From a bacterium M00.F.Ca.ET.205.01.1.1 (GTDB taxonomy: Bacteria > Pseudomonadota > Alphaproteobacteria > Rhizobiales > Rhizobiaceae), in contig SRUQ01000002.1 of NCBI GenBank assembly GCA_004791255.1, positions 651,050-715,049 of the forward strand: a stretch of DNA of 64,000 nucleotides, given 5' to 3'. A program made the translations under genes and the position numbers. Below the pieces are notes generated by a model. It was not told the origin of the DNA. It saw only the letters and a list, made by a program, of their open reading frames with translations, and made no database searches. Positions 26,147-35,296 of this stretch are shown one piece after another. The first letter of the stretch is position 1; each line of letters begins with the position of its first letter.

Positions 26147-26896
26147 CTACTGCGCCTCGCGCCCCATTCGTCGCGCCGCATAGCGCTCGATCGCGGAAAG
26201 CCCGTCGTAGATCAGCACGGCAAGCGCCGCGACGATCAGGCCGCCCTGCAGGATGAAGGCGAGATTGTTGGACAACAGGCCGGCGATGATGACCTCGCCC
26301 AGCGTCTTGGCGGCCACGGTCGAGCCGATGGTGGCGGTGGCCAGGCTGATCACCACCGACAGCCTGATGCCGCCGAGGATGATCGGCGCGCTGAGCGGCA
26401 GCTCGACCTTGGTGAGCCTTTGCCAGCCGGTCATGCCGGCGCCGCGCGCCGCCTCGACGACATTGGCGGGCAATGTCGTCAGTCCGGTCAGCGCGTTCTC
26501 GAAGATCGGCAGCAGGCCATAGAGAAATAGCGCGATCAGCGTCGGCTTTTCGCCGAAGCCGACCGCCGGCACGGCGAGCGCCAGCACCGCCACCGGCGGA
26601 AAGGTCTGGCCGATATTGACCAGGCTGCGCGACAGCGGCAGGAACTCGGCGCCCGCCGGCCTGGTGACCAGGATTGCCAATGCCACCGCGACGATGGTGG
26701 CCGCGATCGTCGCGACCAGCACGGTGCGCAGGTGCAGCAGCGTCAGCGTCAGCAGGCTGCCCTGGTTATAGATCGCCGGCGCGTTGTTTTCGGTTAGTGG
26801 CTTCAACAGCGGCTCGAACCAGCCCGGACTGGTGACGAACGCCACCAGCAGCACCACCAGCGCAAGCCTGAGCAGCGAAGGCAGCCAGGCTTTCAT
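26147..26896 (-). CDS. Osmoprotectant ABC transporter permease (YehW-like)
   Basis: The 249-residue protein has about six helices and the binding-protein-dependent permease loop (NVVEAARGAGMTGWQRLTKVELPLS, EAA motif). Its FVTSPGWFEPLLKPLTENNA segment near the N-terminus is typical of YehW/OpuCB-type permeases. It is the last gene of a four-gene leftward operon and overlaps the ATPase gene by four bases. The order binding protein, permease, ATPase, permease equals E. coli yehZYXW, a low-affinity glycine-betaine system induced by osmotic stress and stationary phase. Confidence 0.87.
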   Translation of the reverse strand: MKAWLPSLLRLALVVLLVAFVTSPGWFEPLLKPLTENNAPAIYNQGSLLTLTLLHLRTVLVATIAATIVAVALAILVTRPAGAEFLPLSRSLVNIGQTFPPVAVLALAVPAVGFGEKPTLIALFLYGLLPIFENALTGLTTLPANVVEAARGAGMTGWQRLTKVELPLSAPIILGGIRLSVVISLATATIGSTVAAKTLGEVIIAGLLSNNLAFILQGGLIVAALAVLIYDGLSAIERYAARRMGREAQ

Positions 26897-27831
26897 GCCG
26901 GCCTCGCGGCACGTTTGACCAGCCCTTCCACCGTGACGCGGCCGAGCGGCTTGCCGTCGGCGCCTTTCACCGGCAGCGCCAGCCGGCCCGACCAGAGAAG
27001 CTCGGCCAGCGCGTCGCGCTGGCTGGCATCACCTGAGATCGCCTCGCCTTGCGCCGAGCCCTGCTCCACCGCGTCGCGCACCCGTCCAAGCGACAGCAGC
27101 CGGAACGGCCTTTCGCTGGCCCCGACCAGCGTCTCGACGAAGCCGCTGGCTGGCCTCGCCAGGATCTCGGCCGGCTTGGCGTATTGCACCAGCCTGCCGG
27201 CATCCATGACGGCGATCTTGTCGCCCATATGCACCGCCTCCTCCATGTCGTGGGTGACGAGGATGATGGTGGTGCCGAAGCGCTTCTGGATCGCCAGCAG
27301 ATCCTCCTGCGCCTTGGTGCGGATGATCGGGTCGAGCGCGCCGAACGGCTCATCCATCAACAGCACATTGGGCTCGGCGGCGAGCGCACGGGCCACGCCG
27401 ACGCGCTGCTGCTGGCCGCCGGAGAGTTCGTGCGGATAACGCGGCCCGAATTCCTGGGGATCGAGCTGGTAGAGCGTCATCAACTCGTCGACGCGGGCCT
27501 TGATACGGGCCTTGTCCCAGCCGAGCAGCACCGGCACGGTGGCGATGTTCTGCGCTACCGTGCGGTGCGGAAATAGGCCGTGGCCCTGGATGGCATAGCC
27601 GATGCTGCGGCGCAGCTCGTAACCGGGCACCGAGCGATTGTCGGCGCCGTCGAGCTTGATGATACCTGATGTCGGCTCGACCAGCCGGTTGATCATGCGC
27701 AAAAGCGTCGTCTTGCCGGACCCCGACGTGCCGACAATGACGGCGACGGTACGTGGCTCGATGACCATCGACACGTTGTCGACCACGGTGGTCGCATCGT
27801 AGCGCTTGGTAATGCCTTCGATCTCGATCAT
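26893..27831 (-). CDS. Osmoprotectant ABC transporter ATP-binding protein (YehX/OpuCA-like)
   Basis: The 312-residue protein has Walker A GTSGSGKTT, Q-loop, signature LSGGQQQRVGVARAL, Walker B VLLMDEPFGALD and the H-switch LVTHDMEEAV, followed by a C-terminal region of about 70 residues too short for two CBS domains. ATP hydrolysis drives import through the two flanking permeases. It overlaps both neighbouring genes by four bases, so translation is coupled. Confidence 0.93.
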   Translation of the reverse strand: MIEIEGITKRYDATTVVDNVSMVIEPRTVAVIVGTSGSGKTTLLRMINRLVEPTSGIIKLDGADNRSVPGYELRRSIGYAIQGHGLFPHRTVAQNIATVPVLLGWDKARIKARVDELMTLYQLDPQEFGPRYPHELSGGQQQRVGVARALAAEPNVLLMDEPFGALDPIIRTKAQEDLLAIQKRFGTTIILVTHDMEEAVHMGDKIAVMDAGRLVQYAKPAEILARPASGFVETLVGASERPFRLLSLGRVRDAVEQGSAQGEAISGDASQRDALAELLWSGRLALPVKGADGKPLGRVTVEGLVKRAARPA

Positions 27832-28991
27832 GCCGTTTCAACCCTGCGCCTGGTGGCAGTCATTTCGATTACCGCGTCGAGGATGATGGCGGCGGCGAAG
27901 GCAAGTGCGACGGTCGGCACCGCGCCGAGCAGCACCAGATCCATCGCCGTCTGGCCGACGCCCTGGAACACGAACACGCCGAAGCCGCCGCCGCCGATCA
28001 GCGCGGCAATGGTGGCAAGGCCGATATTCTGCACCAGCACGATGCGGATGCCGGTGAGGATCACCGGCAAGGCCAGCGGAAACTCGACGCCGAACAGGCG
28101 CTGCCGGTCGGTCATGCCCATGCCGCGCGCGGCATCGTTGGCCGCGCGGGGTACACCAGCCAGCCCGACCACTGTGTTGGCCACGACCGGCAGCAGCGAA
28201 TAGAGGAAAAGCGCCACGAAGGCAGGCGCCGTGCCGATGCCCCTGATGCCGAGCGCGGCAGCGCCCGGCACGTGGACGGCGATCCAGCCGAGCGGCGCGA
28301 TCAGCAGACCGAACAGCGCGATCGAGGGAATGGTCTGGATGATGTTGAGCACGTTGAGCACGCCCGCCCGCAATTTTTCAACGCGATGACACAGGATGCC
28401 GAGCGGCAGGCCGACAATCACGGCCGCGGCCAGTGAACCGAGCGCCAGGGTGATGTGCTTGGCACCCTCGGCCCAGAAACTGTCGGCGCGGTTGGTGTAT
28501 TCCTTGAGGATCGAAAGGCTGTCCCATCGCCCGGAAATCAGCAGCAGCCCGATGGCAACAGCGGCCACGACAAGCACGCCGACACGCGCCCGGGGCGAGA
28601 GGTCAAACCTGGTCAACACGTCGGCCAGCAAAAGCGTGAAAGCGAAGATGAGAATCCAGAAACCGGACGCCGGCGAGACCCGCACGAAGGTGTTGCCGGC
28701 AGGCGTGAGAAACGTGCCGGCGACGCCGATCAGCAGCGCCAGTGCGGCAAGCGCCACCACGCCGGCGGCAAGGCGCAGCACCAGCGGCGTCCTCAACAAC
28801 GCGATGAGCGCTGCCACGATCACGATCGCCAGAAGCAGCGGTCCTGATGTCGCCGGCAGCGCTTCGAGGATCGAGCGTGCCTGGCCGGGAACGATGCGGT
28901 TGGCGCGGAACGTGGCAAAAGGAGCGGCGAAAGCCGCATAGGCGGCGATCGCGGCGATGACGACGCCGAGCTTGTCGAAGCGCGGGGTCAT
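27828..28991 (-). CDS. Osmoprotectant ABC transporter permease (YehY-like)
   Basis: The protein of 387 residues (from ATG 28991) has several N-terminal helices before the permease domain in its second half (AANDAARGMGMTDRQRLFGVEFPLALP). The extra N-terminal membrane region distinguishes YehY-type from short YehW-type permeases. A GTG at 29018 in the same frame is a possible longer start; neither has a good ribosome-binding site. It lies between the binding-protein and ATPase genes and pairs with the 249-residue permease. Confidence 0.87.
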   Translation of the reverse strand: MTPRFDKLGVVIAAIAAYAAFAAPFATFRANRIVPGQARSILEALPATSGPLLLAIVIVAALIALLRTPLVLRLAAGVVALAALALLIGVAGTFLTPAGNTFVRVSPASGFWILIFAFTLLLADVLTRFDLSPRARVGVLVVAAVAIGLLLISGRWDSLSILKEYTNRADSFWAEGAKHITLALGSLAAAVIVGLPLGILCHRVEKLRAGVLNVLNIIQTIPSIALFGLLIAPLGWIAVHVPGAAALGIRGIGTAPAFVALFLYSLLPVVANTVVGLAGVPRAANDAARGMGMTDRQRLFGVEFPLALPVILTGIRIVLVQNIGLATIAALIGGGGFGVFVFQGVGQTAMDLVLLGAVPTVALAFAAAIILDAVIEMTATRRRVETA

Positions 28992-29031
28992 GAGGCGAGT
29001 TTGCGCGAGCCGCGTCACTTTTTGAAGCTGA

Positions 29032-29943
29032 CTACTTCAAAAACCCGTTCTTCTTCAAAAAGTCCTCGGCGACGCCCTTGACCGGTTCGCCACCAACCTG
29101 GACCCGGCCGTTGAGTTCCTGCAGCGTGACCAGGTCGAGCTTGGCGAAGACCGGCTTCAGCAGCGTCTCGATCTCGGGATAATCTTTCAGCACCGCGTCA
29201 CGGATGATCGGCGCCGGCTGGTAGACCGGCTGCACACCCTTGTCGTCGTCGAGCACGACGAGGCCCGAAGGCGCGATACCGCCATCGGTGCCGTAGACCA
29301 TGGCGGCATTGGCGCCGCTGGTCTGGTTGGCGGCCGCGCCAATCGTCGCTGCGGTATCGCCGCCAGAAAGCGTTATCAGTTGCTCCGGCTTCAGCTGGAA
29401 ACCGTAAGTGGTCTGGAAGGCCGGAAGGGCCGCCGCCGAATTAACGAATTCGGCGGAAGCCGCCAGCACCACCTGGCCGCCGCCCGCGACATATTTGCCG
29501 AAGTCGGAGAGCGTGGCGAGCTTGTTGGTCTCGGCCACTTCCTTGCGCAACGCGATCGCCCAGGTGTTGTTGGCCGGCGCCGGCGACAGCCAGACGATCT
29601 TGTTGGCGTCGTAGTCGAGTTTCTTGGCCGTGTCATAGGCCTTGGCGGCGTCCTTCCATACGGGGTCGTCGGCCTTCTCGAAGAAGAAGGCGGCGTTGCC
29701 GGTGTATTCGGGATAGATGTCGATCTCGCCAGCGGTGATCGCCTTGCGCACAACCGGCGTGCCGCCGAGCTGGATACGGTCCGTGGTCTTGATGTTGTTG
29801 GCGTTCAGCACCAGCTGGATGATGTTGCCGAGCACGCCGCCTTCGGTGTCGATCTTGGAGGAGACGACCACCTGGGCGCTGGCGGAAGCAACCGTGATGC
29901 CGAGCGCCAACGCCGCGCTGGCCAGAACCTTGACTGAAAACAT
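29032..29943 (-). CDS. Osmoprotectant-binding periplasmic protein (OsmF/YehZ-like)
   Basis: The 303-residue protein has a signal peptide (LASAALALGITVASASAQ) and the OpuAC/ProX-type fold: SSKIDTEGGVLGNIIQLVL, GEIDIYPEYTGNAAFFF, and DDKGVQPVYQPAPIIRD. It captures the substrate, probably glycine betaine or a related quaternary amine, in the periplasm and is first in the operon. The 178 bp upstream to 30121 contain no gene; a GC hairpin at 30003-30016 (GCCCCGTCGGGGC) may be in the leader. Confidence 0.88.
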   Translation of the reverse strand: MFSVKVLASAALALGITVASASAQVVVSSKIDTEGGVLGNIIQLVLNANNIKTTDRIQLGGTPVVRKAITAGEIDIYPEYTGNAAFFFEKADDPVWKDAAKAYDTAKKLDYDANKIVWLSPAPANNTWAIALRKEVAETNKLATLSDFGKYVAGGGQVVLAASAEFVNSAAALPAFQTTYGFQLKPEQLITLSGGDTAATIGAAANQTSGANAAMVYGTDGGIAPSGLVVLDDDKGVQPVYQPAPIIRDAVLKDYPEIETLLKPVFAKLDLVTLQELNGRVQVGGEPVKGVAEDFLKKNGFLK

Positions 29944-30121
29944 CGTGAAAATCCCTTGCTATGAACCGGAATGCGGCGACCGCATATGAGCATGGCTTCA
30001 ACGCCCCGTCGGGGCACACGGTTTCATAACAACAGGCAGAGGCGCAATAATTTTGTTTCGGCGCGGCAAGTGCAACCGAAGCAATCCTGACAGCATCATG
30101 CCAGATCAGCTGTTGCTGATA

Positions 30122-31339
30122 TCAGGCTTCGACCTTGCGCGAACTGGTCAGCCTGAGCGCGCCGAGCGCTACGAAGCAGAGAACTGTGACCGGGAAGATC
30201 ATCCAGTTGAGCATCTCCCAGCCCCAGGCGTTGTAGACCATGCCCGACATCAGCGACGCGCAGGCAACGGAGCCGAACAGGACGAAGTCGTGGAAGCCTT
30301 GCACCTTCCCCTTTTCGGAAGGGTGATAACTTGCGGCGACCATCGCCGTGGCGCCGATGAAGCCGAAGTTCCAGCCGAGGCCAAGCAGGATCAGCGCCAT
30401 CCAGAACTGCCATAGCGCCAGGCCCGACAGCGCAACGATGGCGCACCCGATGAGCAGGACCAGGCCCGCGGCAACGATGCGTTCAGCGCCGAAGCGATGG
30501 ATCAGCGAGCCGGTGAAGAAGCTCGGCGCGAACATCGCCATGACGTGCCAGGAGATGCCGAGCGTCGCGTCGTTCTCCGACAGGCCGCAACCGACCATAG
30601 CGAGCGGTGCGCCAGTCATGACGAAGCTCATCAGCGCGTAGCTGCCGACCGCGCAGAACAGCGCGGCGACAAAGCGCGGCCTGGTGACGATTTCGGCCAG
30701 GGGTCTGGCATCGCTGCCGGCGACTTCCATCCTGCCCGTCGCCTTCGCCGGCAGGCGCAGGAACGACAGGATAATGGCGCCGACCGCAGCCAGCGGCAGA
30801 ATGGAGGCGAAGGAACCGGCAAACATCACTGGCGCGAACAATTCGCGGGTGAAGATGACGATCTGCGGCCCGAGAACGGCGGTGACGATGCCGCCGGCCA
30901 GCACGAAGGAGATGGCGCGCGCCTTGAATTCCGCCGGAGCATTGTCGGCGGCGGCGAAGCGGAACTGCTGGACGAAGGCGCCGCCAACACCGATCACCAG
31001 CAGCGCGAACGCGAACAGCCAGAAACTGGAGTGGAAAAGCGCAAGCGTAGCGACCAGGCCGCCCAGCGCGGTAACGACGGTTCCGGTCATGAAGCCGCCG
31101 CGCTGGCCCAGCCGGCGGATAATGGCAGCCGCCGGCAGGGCGCCGAGCGCCACGCCCAGATTGAAGCCGGTGATTGGCGCCGTGGCCAGCGATTTGTCTG
31201 GGCCGAGCAGATACTGGCCGGCCAGCGCGCCCATGGAGATGGCGATGGGCGCCGCCGAGCCGATGATTGCCTGCGAGGCAGCCAGGATCAGCGCGGTGCG
31301 CCGCGCCTCCCTGCCTGCCGCGACGGCGATTGCCGTCAT
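30122..31339 (-). CDS. MFS transporter coupled to nusB
   Basis: The 405-residue protein has 12 predicted helices and MFS features: [15 protein letters not shown] between helices 2 and 3 and [14 protein letters not shown] in helix 10. It lacks an antibiotic-efflux-type motif. Its ATG overlaps the nusB stop by four bases, making it the last gene of the rib-nusB series. The substrate is unknown; a flavin or related compound is a possibility drawn only from context. No FMN riboswitch was seen in the operon. Confidence 0.83.
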   Translation of the reverse strand: MTAIAVAAGREARRTALILAASQAIIGSAAPIAISMGALAGQYLLGPDKSLATAPITGFNLGVALGALPAAAIIRRLGQRGGFMTGTVVTALGGLVATLALFHSSFWLFAFALLVIGVGGAFVQQFRFAAADNAPAEFKARAISFVLAGGIVTAVLGPQIVIFTRELFAPVMFAGSFASILPLAAVGAIILSFLRLPAKATGRMEVAGSDARPLAEIVTRPRFVAALFCAVGSYALMSFVMTGAPLAMVGCGLSENDATLGISWHVMAMFAPSFFTGSLIHRFGAERIVAAGLVLLIGCAIVALSGLALWQFWMALILLGLGWNFGFIGATAMVAASYHPSEKGKVQGFHDFVLFGSVACASLMSGMVYNAWGWEMLNWMIFPVTVLCFVALGALRLTSSRKVEA

Positions 31340-31836
31340 GATGCGTCCTTGCCGCGTCCCTCGCCGCGCACCCGGCGGGAAACGCGATCGAGCACGGCAT
31401 TGACCAGCTTCGGTTCGTCTTCCTCGTAGAAGGCCTTGGCGATATCGACATATTCGGAAACGATGACCGCCACCGGCACGTCCTCGCGCTTCATAAGCTC
31501 ATAGACGCCGGCGCGCAGGATGGCGCGCAGCGTCGAGTCGAGCCGCGACAGCGGCCAGTCATCGGTCAGCGACTGGCGGATGACCGGATCGATGGTCTTC
31601 TGGTTCTCGACGACACCGGTGAGGATGGCGCGGAACCATTGCGCGTCCGCCTCGCGATAGAGCGCGCCGTCGACTTCCTTGCCGAGACGGAACGCCTCGT
31701 ATTCGGCGGTGATCTCGAAGACGCCGCTGCCGGCGACATCCATCTGGTAGAGCGCCTGCACGGCGGCGAGACGGGCAGCGCCGCGCTTGTTGGCGTGGCG
31801 TGCTGCCGGCTGGCCGGTCGAGGCGGGATCGCTCAC
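31336..31836 (-). CDS. nusB: Transcription antitermination factor NusB
   Basis: The 166-residue all-helical protein has [37 protein letters not shown] and [19 protein letters not shown], which are diagnostic of NusB. With NusE (S10) it binds boxA RNA and promotes antitermination on rRNA operons. It starts at GTG 31836, inside the ribH stop (GTGA overlap), and overlaps the MFS gene downstream, so the three are translationally linked. Confidence 0.95.
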   Translation of the reverse strand: MSDPASTGQPAARHANKRGAARLAAVQALYQMDVAGSGVFEITAEYEAFRLGKEVDGALYREADAQWFRAILTGVVENQKTIDPVIRQSLTDDWPLSRLDSTLRAILRAGVYELMKREDVPVAVIVSEYVDIAKAFYEEDEPKLVNAVLDRVSRRVRGEGRGKDAS

Positions 31837-32327
31837 GATTGCGCTCCAAGCTGCTGTTTCAGCGCGATCATGGTCAGCGCCGCACGCGCCGCGAAGCCGC
31901 CCTTGTCGCCTTCCGAACGCTTGGCGCGCGTCCAGGCCTGGGCATCGTTCTCCGTGGTGAGGATGCCGTTGCCGATGCACACCGCTTCCTGCACCGACAG
32001 GTCCATCAGCGCGCGGCTGGATTCATTGGCGACAATGTCGAAGTGATAGGTGTCGCCGCGGACGATGGTGCCGAGCGCGACAAAGCCGTCATAATGCGTG
32101 CCGCCTTCGCCGGCGCCGTCCAGCGCGAAGGTGATGACGGCCGGAATTTCGAGCGAACCGGGAACGGTGACGACGTCATAGGAGGCGCCGGCTTCGTCCA
32201 GCGCATTGGTGGCGCCGTCGAGCAAGGCGTCCGCCAGGTCGTCATGGAACCGCGCTTCGATGATGAGCAGGTGCGCCTTCGTCTTGGGACGGATGAACGC
32301 CTTGCCGTGTTGGGATGTGCCAGCCAT
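31833..32327 (-). CDS. ribH: 6,7-dimethyl-8-ribityllumazine synthase
   Basis: The 164-residue protein has the lumazine synthase core: [47 protein letters not shown] with the catalytic His, and [15 protein letters not shown]. It condenses the pyrimidine intermediate with dihydroxybutanone phosphate in riboflavin synthesis. ATG 32327 has GGAGACATTA upstream. It sits between ribE and nusB; a 59-codon gene separates it from ribE. Confidence 0.95.
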   Translation of the reverse strand: MAGTSQHGKAFIRPKTKAHLLIIEARFHDDLADALLDGATNALDEAGASYDVVTVPGSLEIPAVITFALDGAGEGGTHYDGFVALGTIVRGDTYHFDIVANESSRALMDLSVQEAVCIGNGILTTENDAQAWTRAKRSEGDKGGFAARAALTMIALKQQLGAQS

Positions 32328-32429
32328 TAATGTCTCCGGGGTCGCCGGTGACTTAGGCCGAAGCCGGGTTGATCGCAAGCGGAAGATTGCCGGAGGCCGA
32401 AGCACCGCCTTCAACTTGTCCCGAACGGG

Positions 32430-32609
32430 TCAGACGCCAGTGGCTTGGCGATAGCGGCGCACAGTATCGCGAAGGCGATCATTCACCGACTGCGGGTTGA
32501 TCAGTGCCTCGACGAAAACCCTGCGATCGTTGGCCGAAATATCGAGACGCCCCGTATCCTCGCTGACCGGCATTTCCGCCTGCATCGACCCTGGTTTGTC
32601 CTTGATCAT
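32430..32609 (-). CDS. DUF1778 (TacA)-like antitoxin C-terminal fragment, 59 aa
   Basis: ATG 32609 overlaps the ribE stop (TGATG), and AGAAGG inside ribE lies seven bases upstream, so translation is very likely coupled to ribE. The C-terminal half, LDISANDRRVFVEALINP then VNDRLRDTVRRYRQ, matches the end of TacA-type antitoxins (LxLSxxDRxxFxxALxNPPxPNxxLRxAxxRYR), the part that wraps and neutralises the GNAT toxin. The ribbon-helix-helix DNA-binding part is absent, replaced by about 22 unrelated residues. No GNAT toxin gene is nearby. It may be a relic or a small protein with a new role. Confidence 0.6.
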   Translation of the reverse strand: MIKDKPGSMQAEMPVSEDTGRLDISANDRRVFVEALINPQSVNDRLRDTVRRYRQATGV

Positions 32610-33226
32610 CAAAGCCCTTCTTTCGCCGCCTCGACCAGACGCGCGGCATAGCGGGCCATGGTGTCGATCTCGAGGTTGACGCGGTCGCCGGCCTGGCGCC
32701 CGCCCCAGGTGGTCACTGTGAGCGAATGATGGATCAAGAGCACATCGAAGCGGGCGCCTTCTACCTTGTTGACGGTGAGCGAGGTGCCATCGAGCGCGAC
32801 GGAGCCTTTCGGCGCGATGAACTTCGCCAGATGGCGCGGCGCTTCCAGCGTGAAACGCACGGCGTCGCCCTCATCCTTGCGCTCGACAATCTCGGCTGTG
32901 CCGTCGACATGGCCCGAGACGATGTGGCCGCCGAGTTCGTCGCCGATCTTCAGCGCCCGCTCCAGGTTGATCTTCGTACCCGATTTCCAGCCCGCCGCCG
33001 TCGTCAGCCGCAACGCCTCTTCCCAGGCCTCGACTTCGAACCAGCGCGCGTTCGAGCCATGGTCGGGCAGCGCCGTCACCGTCAGGCAGACGCCACCGCA
33101 GGAAATCGAGGCGCCGATGGCGATCGTCTCGGGGTCATAGGCGGTGTCGATGCGCAAGCCGACACCTTCGCTCAGCGGTTTTACGGCAGCGACGGTGCCG
33201 ATATCGGTGACTATTCCTGTGAACAT
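32609..33226 (-). CDS. ribE: Riboflavin synthase, alpha subunit type
   Basis: The 205-residue protein begins MFTGIVTDIGTVAAV and has two repeats of the lumazine-binding domain: residues ~1-90 with ISCGGVCLTVTAL, and ~95-195 with GSVALDGTSLTVN. It joins two lumazine molecules to give riboflavin. MFTGIV marks the start, so ATG 33226 is secure; it directly abuts ribD (shared base). Confidence 0.95.
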   Translation of the reverse strand: MFTGIVTDIGTVAAVKPLSEGVGLRIDTAYDPETIAIGASISCGGVCLTVTALPDHGSNARWFEVEAWEEALRLTTAAGWKSGTKINLERALKIGDELGGHIVSGHVDGTAEIVERKDEGDAVRFTLEAPRHLAKFIAPKGSVALDGTSLTVNKVEGARFDVLLIHHSLTVTTWGGRQAGDRVNLEIDTMARYAARLVEAAKEGL

Positions 33227-34356
33227 CAGATATCCCTTATCCACTCGGCGTAGGTGTCTTCGCCAAACCGCATCTCGCGCAGCTTGCGAAATCCCGCCGG
33301 GATATGGTCTGCGTCGATGGGCGATGCAATGCCGTCATCGCCGATCGCTTCCGGTCCCTGAAACAGCACGATACGGTCGACCAGCCCTTCGTTCAGGAAG
33401 GCGCGCGCCACCTTGGCGCCGCCCTCGACCAGCACGCTTGCCATGCCGAGCGCGGCCAGATCCTCGAGCAACTCTGGCAGCGCCACGCCACCTTCATAAG
33501 TTTCCGTGCCGATGAAGTGCACGCCGGCGCGCTCCAGCGTGGCCCGCCGCAACGGATCGGCCTCAAGGCAAGCAGCGACATAAAGCGGCACGCGATCAAC
33601 GCCCGAAACCAGGTTCGAGCTTTCCGGCAGCCTGATCTGGCGGTCCAGCACGATGCGCGCCGGCGACCGGTTCTCCAGCCCCGGCAGGCGTACCGTCAGC
33701 GCCGGGTCGTCTTCCAGCGCCGTGCCGATGCCGATCAGGATGGCGTCGGCCTCGGCTCGGATCAGGTAGACTTCGCGTCGCGCCGTCTCACCTGTTATCG
33801 CGACCTGCCCGCCACCTGCCTTGCCGATCTTGCCATCGCTGGAAAGCGCAAGTTTCAGAATCACTTCCGGGCGCTTTCTGAGCGATCGAATCAAATAGCC
33901 GGCCATCTGCTCGGAGGCTTCGCTTGCCAGCACCTTCTCGACCACGTCGATGCCAGCGGCGCGCAGGATGGCGTAGCCTTGTCCGGAGACGCGCGGGTCG
34001 GGATCGCTTGCCGCGCCGACGACCCGCGCTATGCCGGCATTGACCAGCGCGTTGGCGCAAGGCGGCGTGCGGCCATGATGGGCGCACGGCTCCAGGGTGA
34101 CATAGGCGGTGGCGCCACGCGCCAGTTCGCCGGCCTCGACCAGCGCCTCGGTCTCGGCGTGCGGCCGGCCGCCGACGGCGGTGACGCCGGTACCGACAAT
34201 CATCGGGCCCGAACCATCGTCGCGCACGATCAGCGTGCCGACCGAGGGATTGGTGGAGGTCCTGCCGGCATTCCTGCGCGACAGCCGCAAGGCCGCGGCC
34301 ATGAAACGGCGGTCAAGGGCCGCCTGCCCGGCCTCGCTGCGTCGTGGTCCCGCCAT
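33226..34356 (-). CDS. ribD: Bifunctional riboflavin deaminase/reductase
   Basis: The 376-residue protein fuses a deaminase domain (1-150; zinc ligands in PHAETE around His67, and Cys91 and Cys100 in LEPCAHHGRTPPC) to a DHFR-like reductase (155-376; LKLALSSDGKIG, LIGIGTALEDDPALTVR, VLVEGGAKVARAFL). It catalyses the second and third steps of riboflavin synthesis. It follows nrdR closely and abuts ribE. Confidence 0.95.
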   Translation of the reverse strand: MAGPRRSEAGQAALDRRFMAAALRLSRRNAGRTSTNPSVGTLIVRDDGSGPMIVGTGVTAVGGRPHAETEALVEAGELARGATAYVTLEPCAHHGRTPPCANALVNAGIARVVGAASDPDPRVSGQGYAILRAAGIDVVEKVLASEASEQMAGYLIRSLRKRPEVILKLALSSDGKIGKAGGGQVAITGETARREVYLIRAEADAILIGIGTALEDDPALTVRLPGLENRSPARIVLDRQIRLPESSNLVSGVDRVPLYVAACLEADPLRRATLERAGVHFIGTETYEGGVALPELLEDLAALGMASVLVEGGAKVARAFLNEGLVDRIVLFQGPEAIGDDGIASPIDADHIPAGFRKLREMRFGEDTYAEWIRDI

Positions 34357-34358
34357 GA

Positions 34359-34838
34359 TCAGCCGGCTTCCTCTTCGCCCTTGTCTTCGTCGCCCTTCAG
34401 TTCGCCGAGCAGTTCATGGAAATCCTTGGCCTCGCGGAAATTGCGGTAGACCGAGGCGAAGCGGACATAGGCGACGTCGTCGAGCGACTTCAACGCATCC
34501 ATGACCAGCCGGCCGACCTCGCCCGAGGCCACTTCCGTCTCGCCGGAGCTTTCCAGCTGGCGCACGATGCCCGTCACCGCCCGGTCGATCCGCTCGGGAT
34601 CGACATTGCGCTTGCGCACCGCGATCTCGACCGAGCGCAGGAGCTTGTCGCGGTCGAACGGCACTTTGCGGCCCGACTTCTTGACCACCACGAGGTCACG
34701 CAGTTGCACGCGCTCGAAGGTGGTGAAACGGCCGCCGCAATCGGGGCAGACGCGCCGCCTGCGGATCGCCGCGCCGTCCTCGGCGGGGCGCGAATCCTTC
34801 ACCTGCGTATCTTCGGACTGGCAATAGGGACAGCGCAT
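34359..34838 (-). CDS. nrdR: Ribonucleotide reductase repressor NrdR
   Basis: The 159-residue protein has an N-terminal zinc ribbon (CPYC at 3-6, CPDC at 31-34 in [13 protein letters not shown]) and an ATP-cone ([20 protein letters not shown], about 49-140). It represses ribonucleotide reductase genes by sensing dATP/ATP. Its place upstream of ribD is conserved in alphaproteobacteria. Only two bases separate it from ribD. The C-terminal tail is acidic ([12 protein letters not shown]). Confidence 0.96.
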   Translation of the reverse strand: MRCPYCQSEDTQVKDSRPAEDGAAIRRRRVCPDCGGRFTTFERVQLRDLVVVKKSGRKVPFDRDKLLRSVEIAVRKRNVDPERIDRAVTGIVRQLESSGETEVASGEVGRLVMDALKSLDDVAYVRFASVYRNFREAKDFHELLGELKGDEDKGEEEAG

Positions 34839-34931
34839 GGGAAGCCTTGGGTTTGCGAATCTGGTGAAGCGAAAGGCTTAGAGCCTTTCCGGTGCGGATT
34901 GAAGCGTTCCGTTCTTCGATAGCTTGTGGCC

Positions 34932-35261
34932 TCAGAGATAGCGAGGCGCGAGGAAGATTGCCAGCGCGGCAACCAGCCAGACGGCGATACCCCCGGCAAC
35001 GGCCAGGCGATAGTCAACCTTGTCGATAAACAGCCAGCAGGCGCCGAGGAAGGCGAGATAGGCGGGAATCGTCTTCATGCCGGCCAGGCACGCATCGCGA
35101 AAGCCACCCGTTTCGCCCTTGGCGCCGACGGCAAGCAACGCGATGACAGCGAAGGTCGGCGCCAGTGGCAGGATCCCGGGCAGAACGTTACCTCGCTTGG
35201 ACGCCCAGGCGATCAGCGCCGTCACCAGCCCGCCGATCACGCCTTTCCAGACGACATCCAT
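34932..35261 (-). CDS. GlpM-like small membrane protein
   Basis: The 109-residue protein has four hydrophobic helices (about 5-20, 30-46, 64-80, 84-104). The loop KRGNVLPGILPLAPTFAVIA and the end AIFLAPRYL resemble the GlpM/DUF3147 group, named from a Pseudomonas alginate-related protein. Its molecular role is unknown. It lies between the secreted-protein gene and nrdR on the same strand. Confidence 0.65.
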   Translation of the reverse strand: MDVVWKGVIGGLVTALIAWASKRGNVLPGILPLAPTFAVIALLAVGAKGETGGFRDACLAGMKTIPAYLAFLGACWLFIDKVDYRLAVAGGIAVWLVAALAIFLAPRYL

Positions 35262-35296
35262 TCGATGGGCCTCTCAAGAATCCGCCGAACGTCGCT

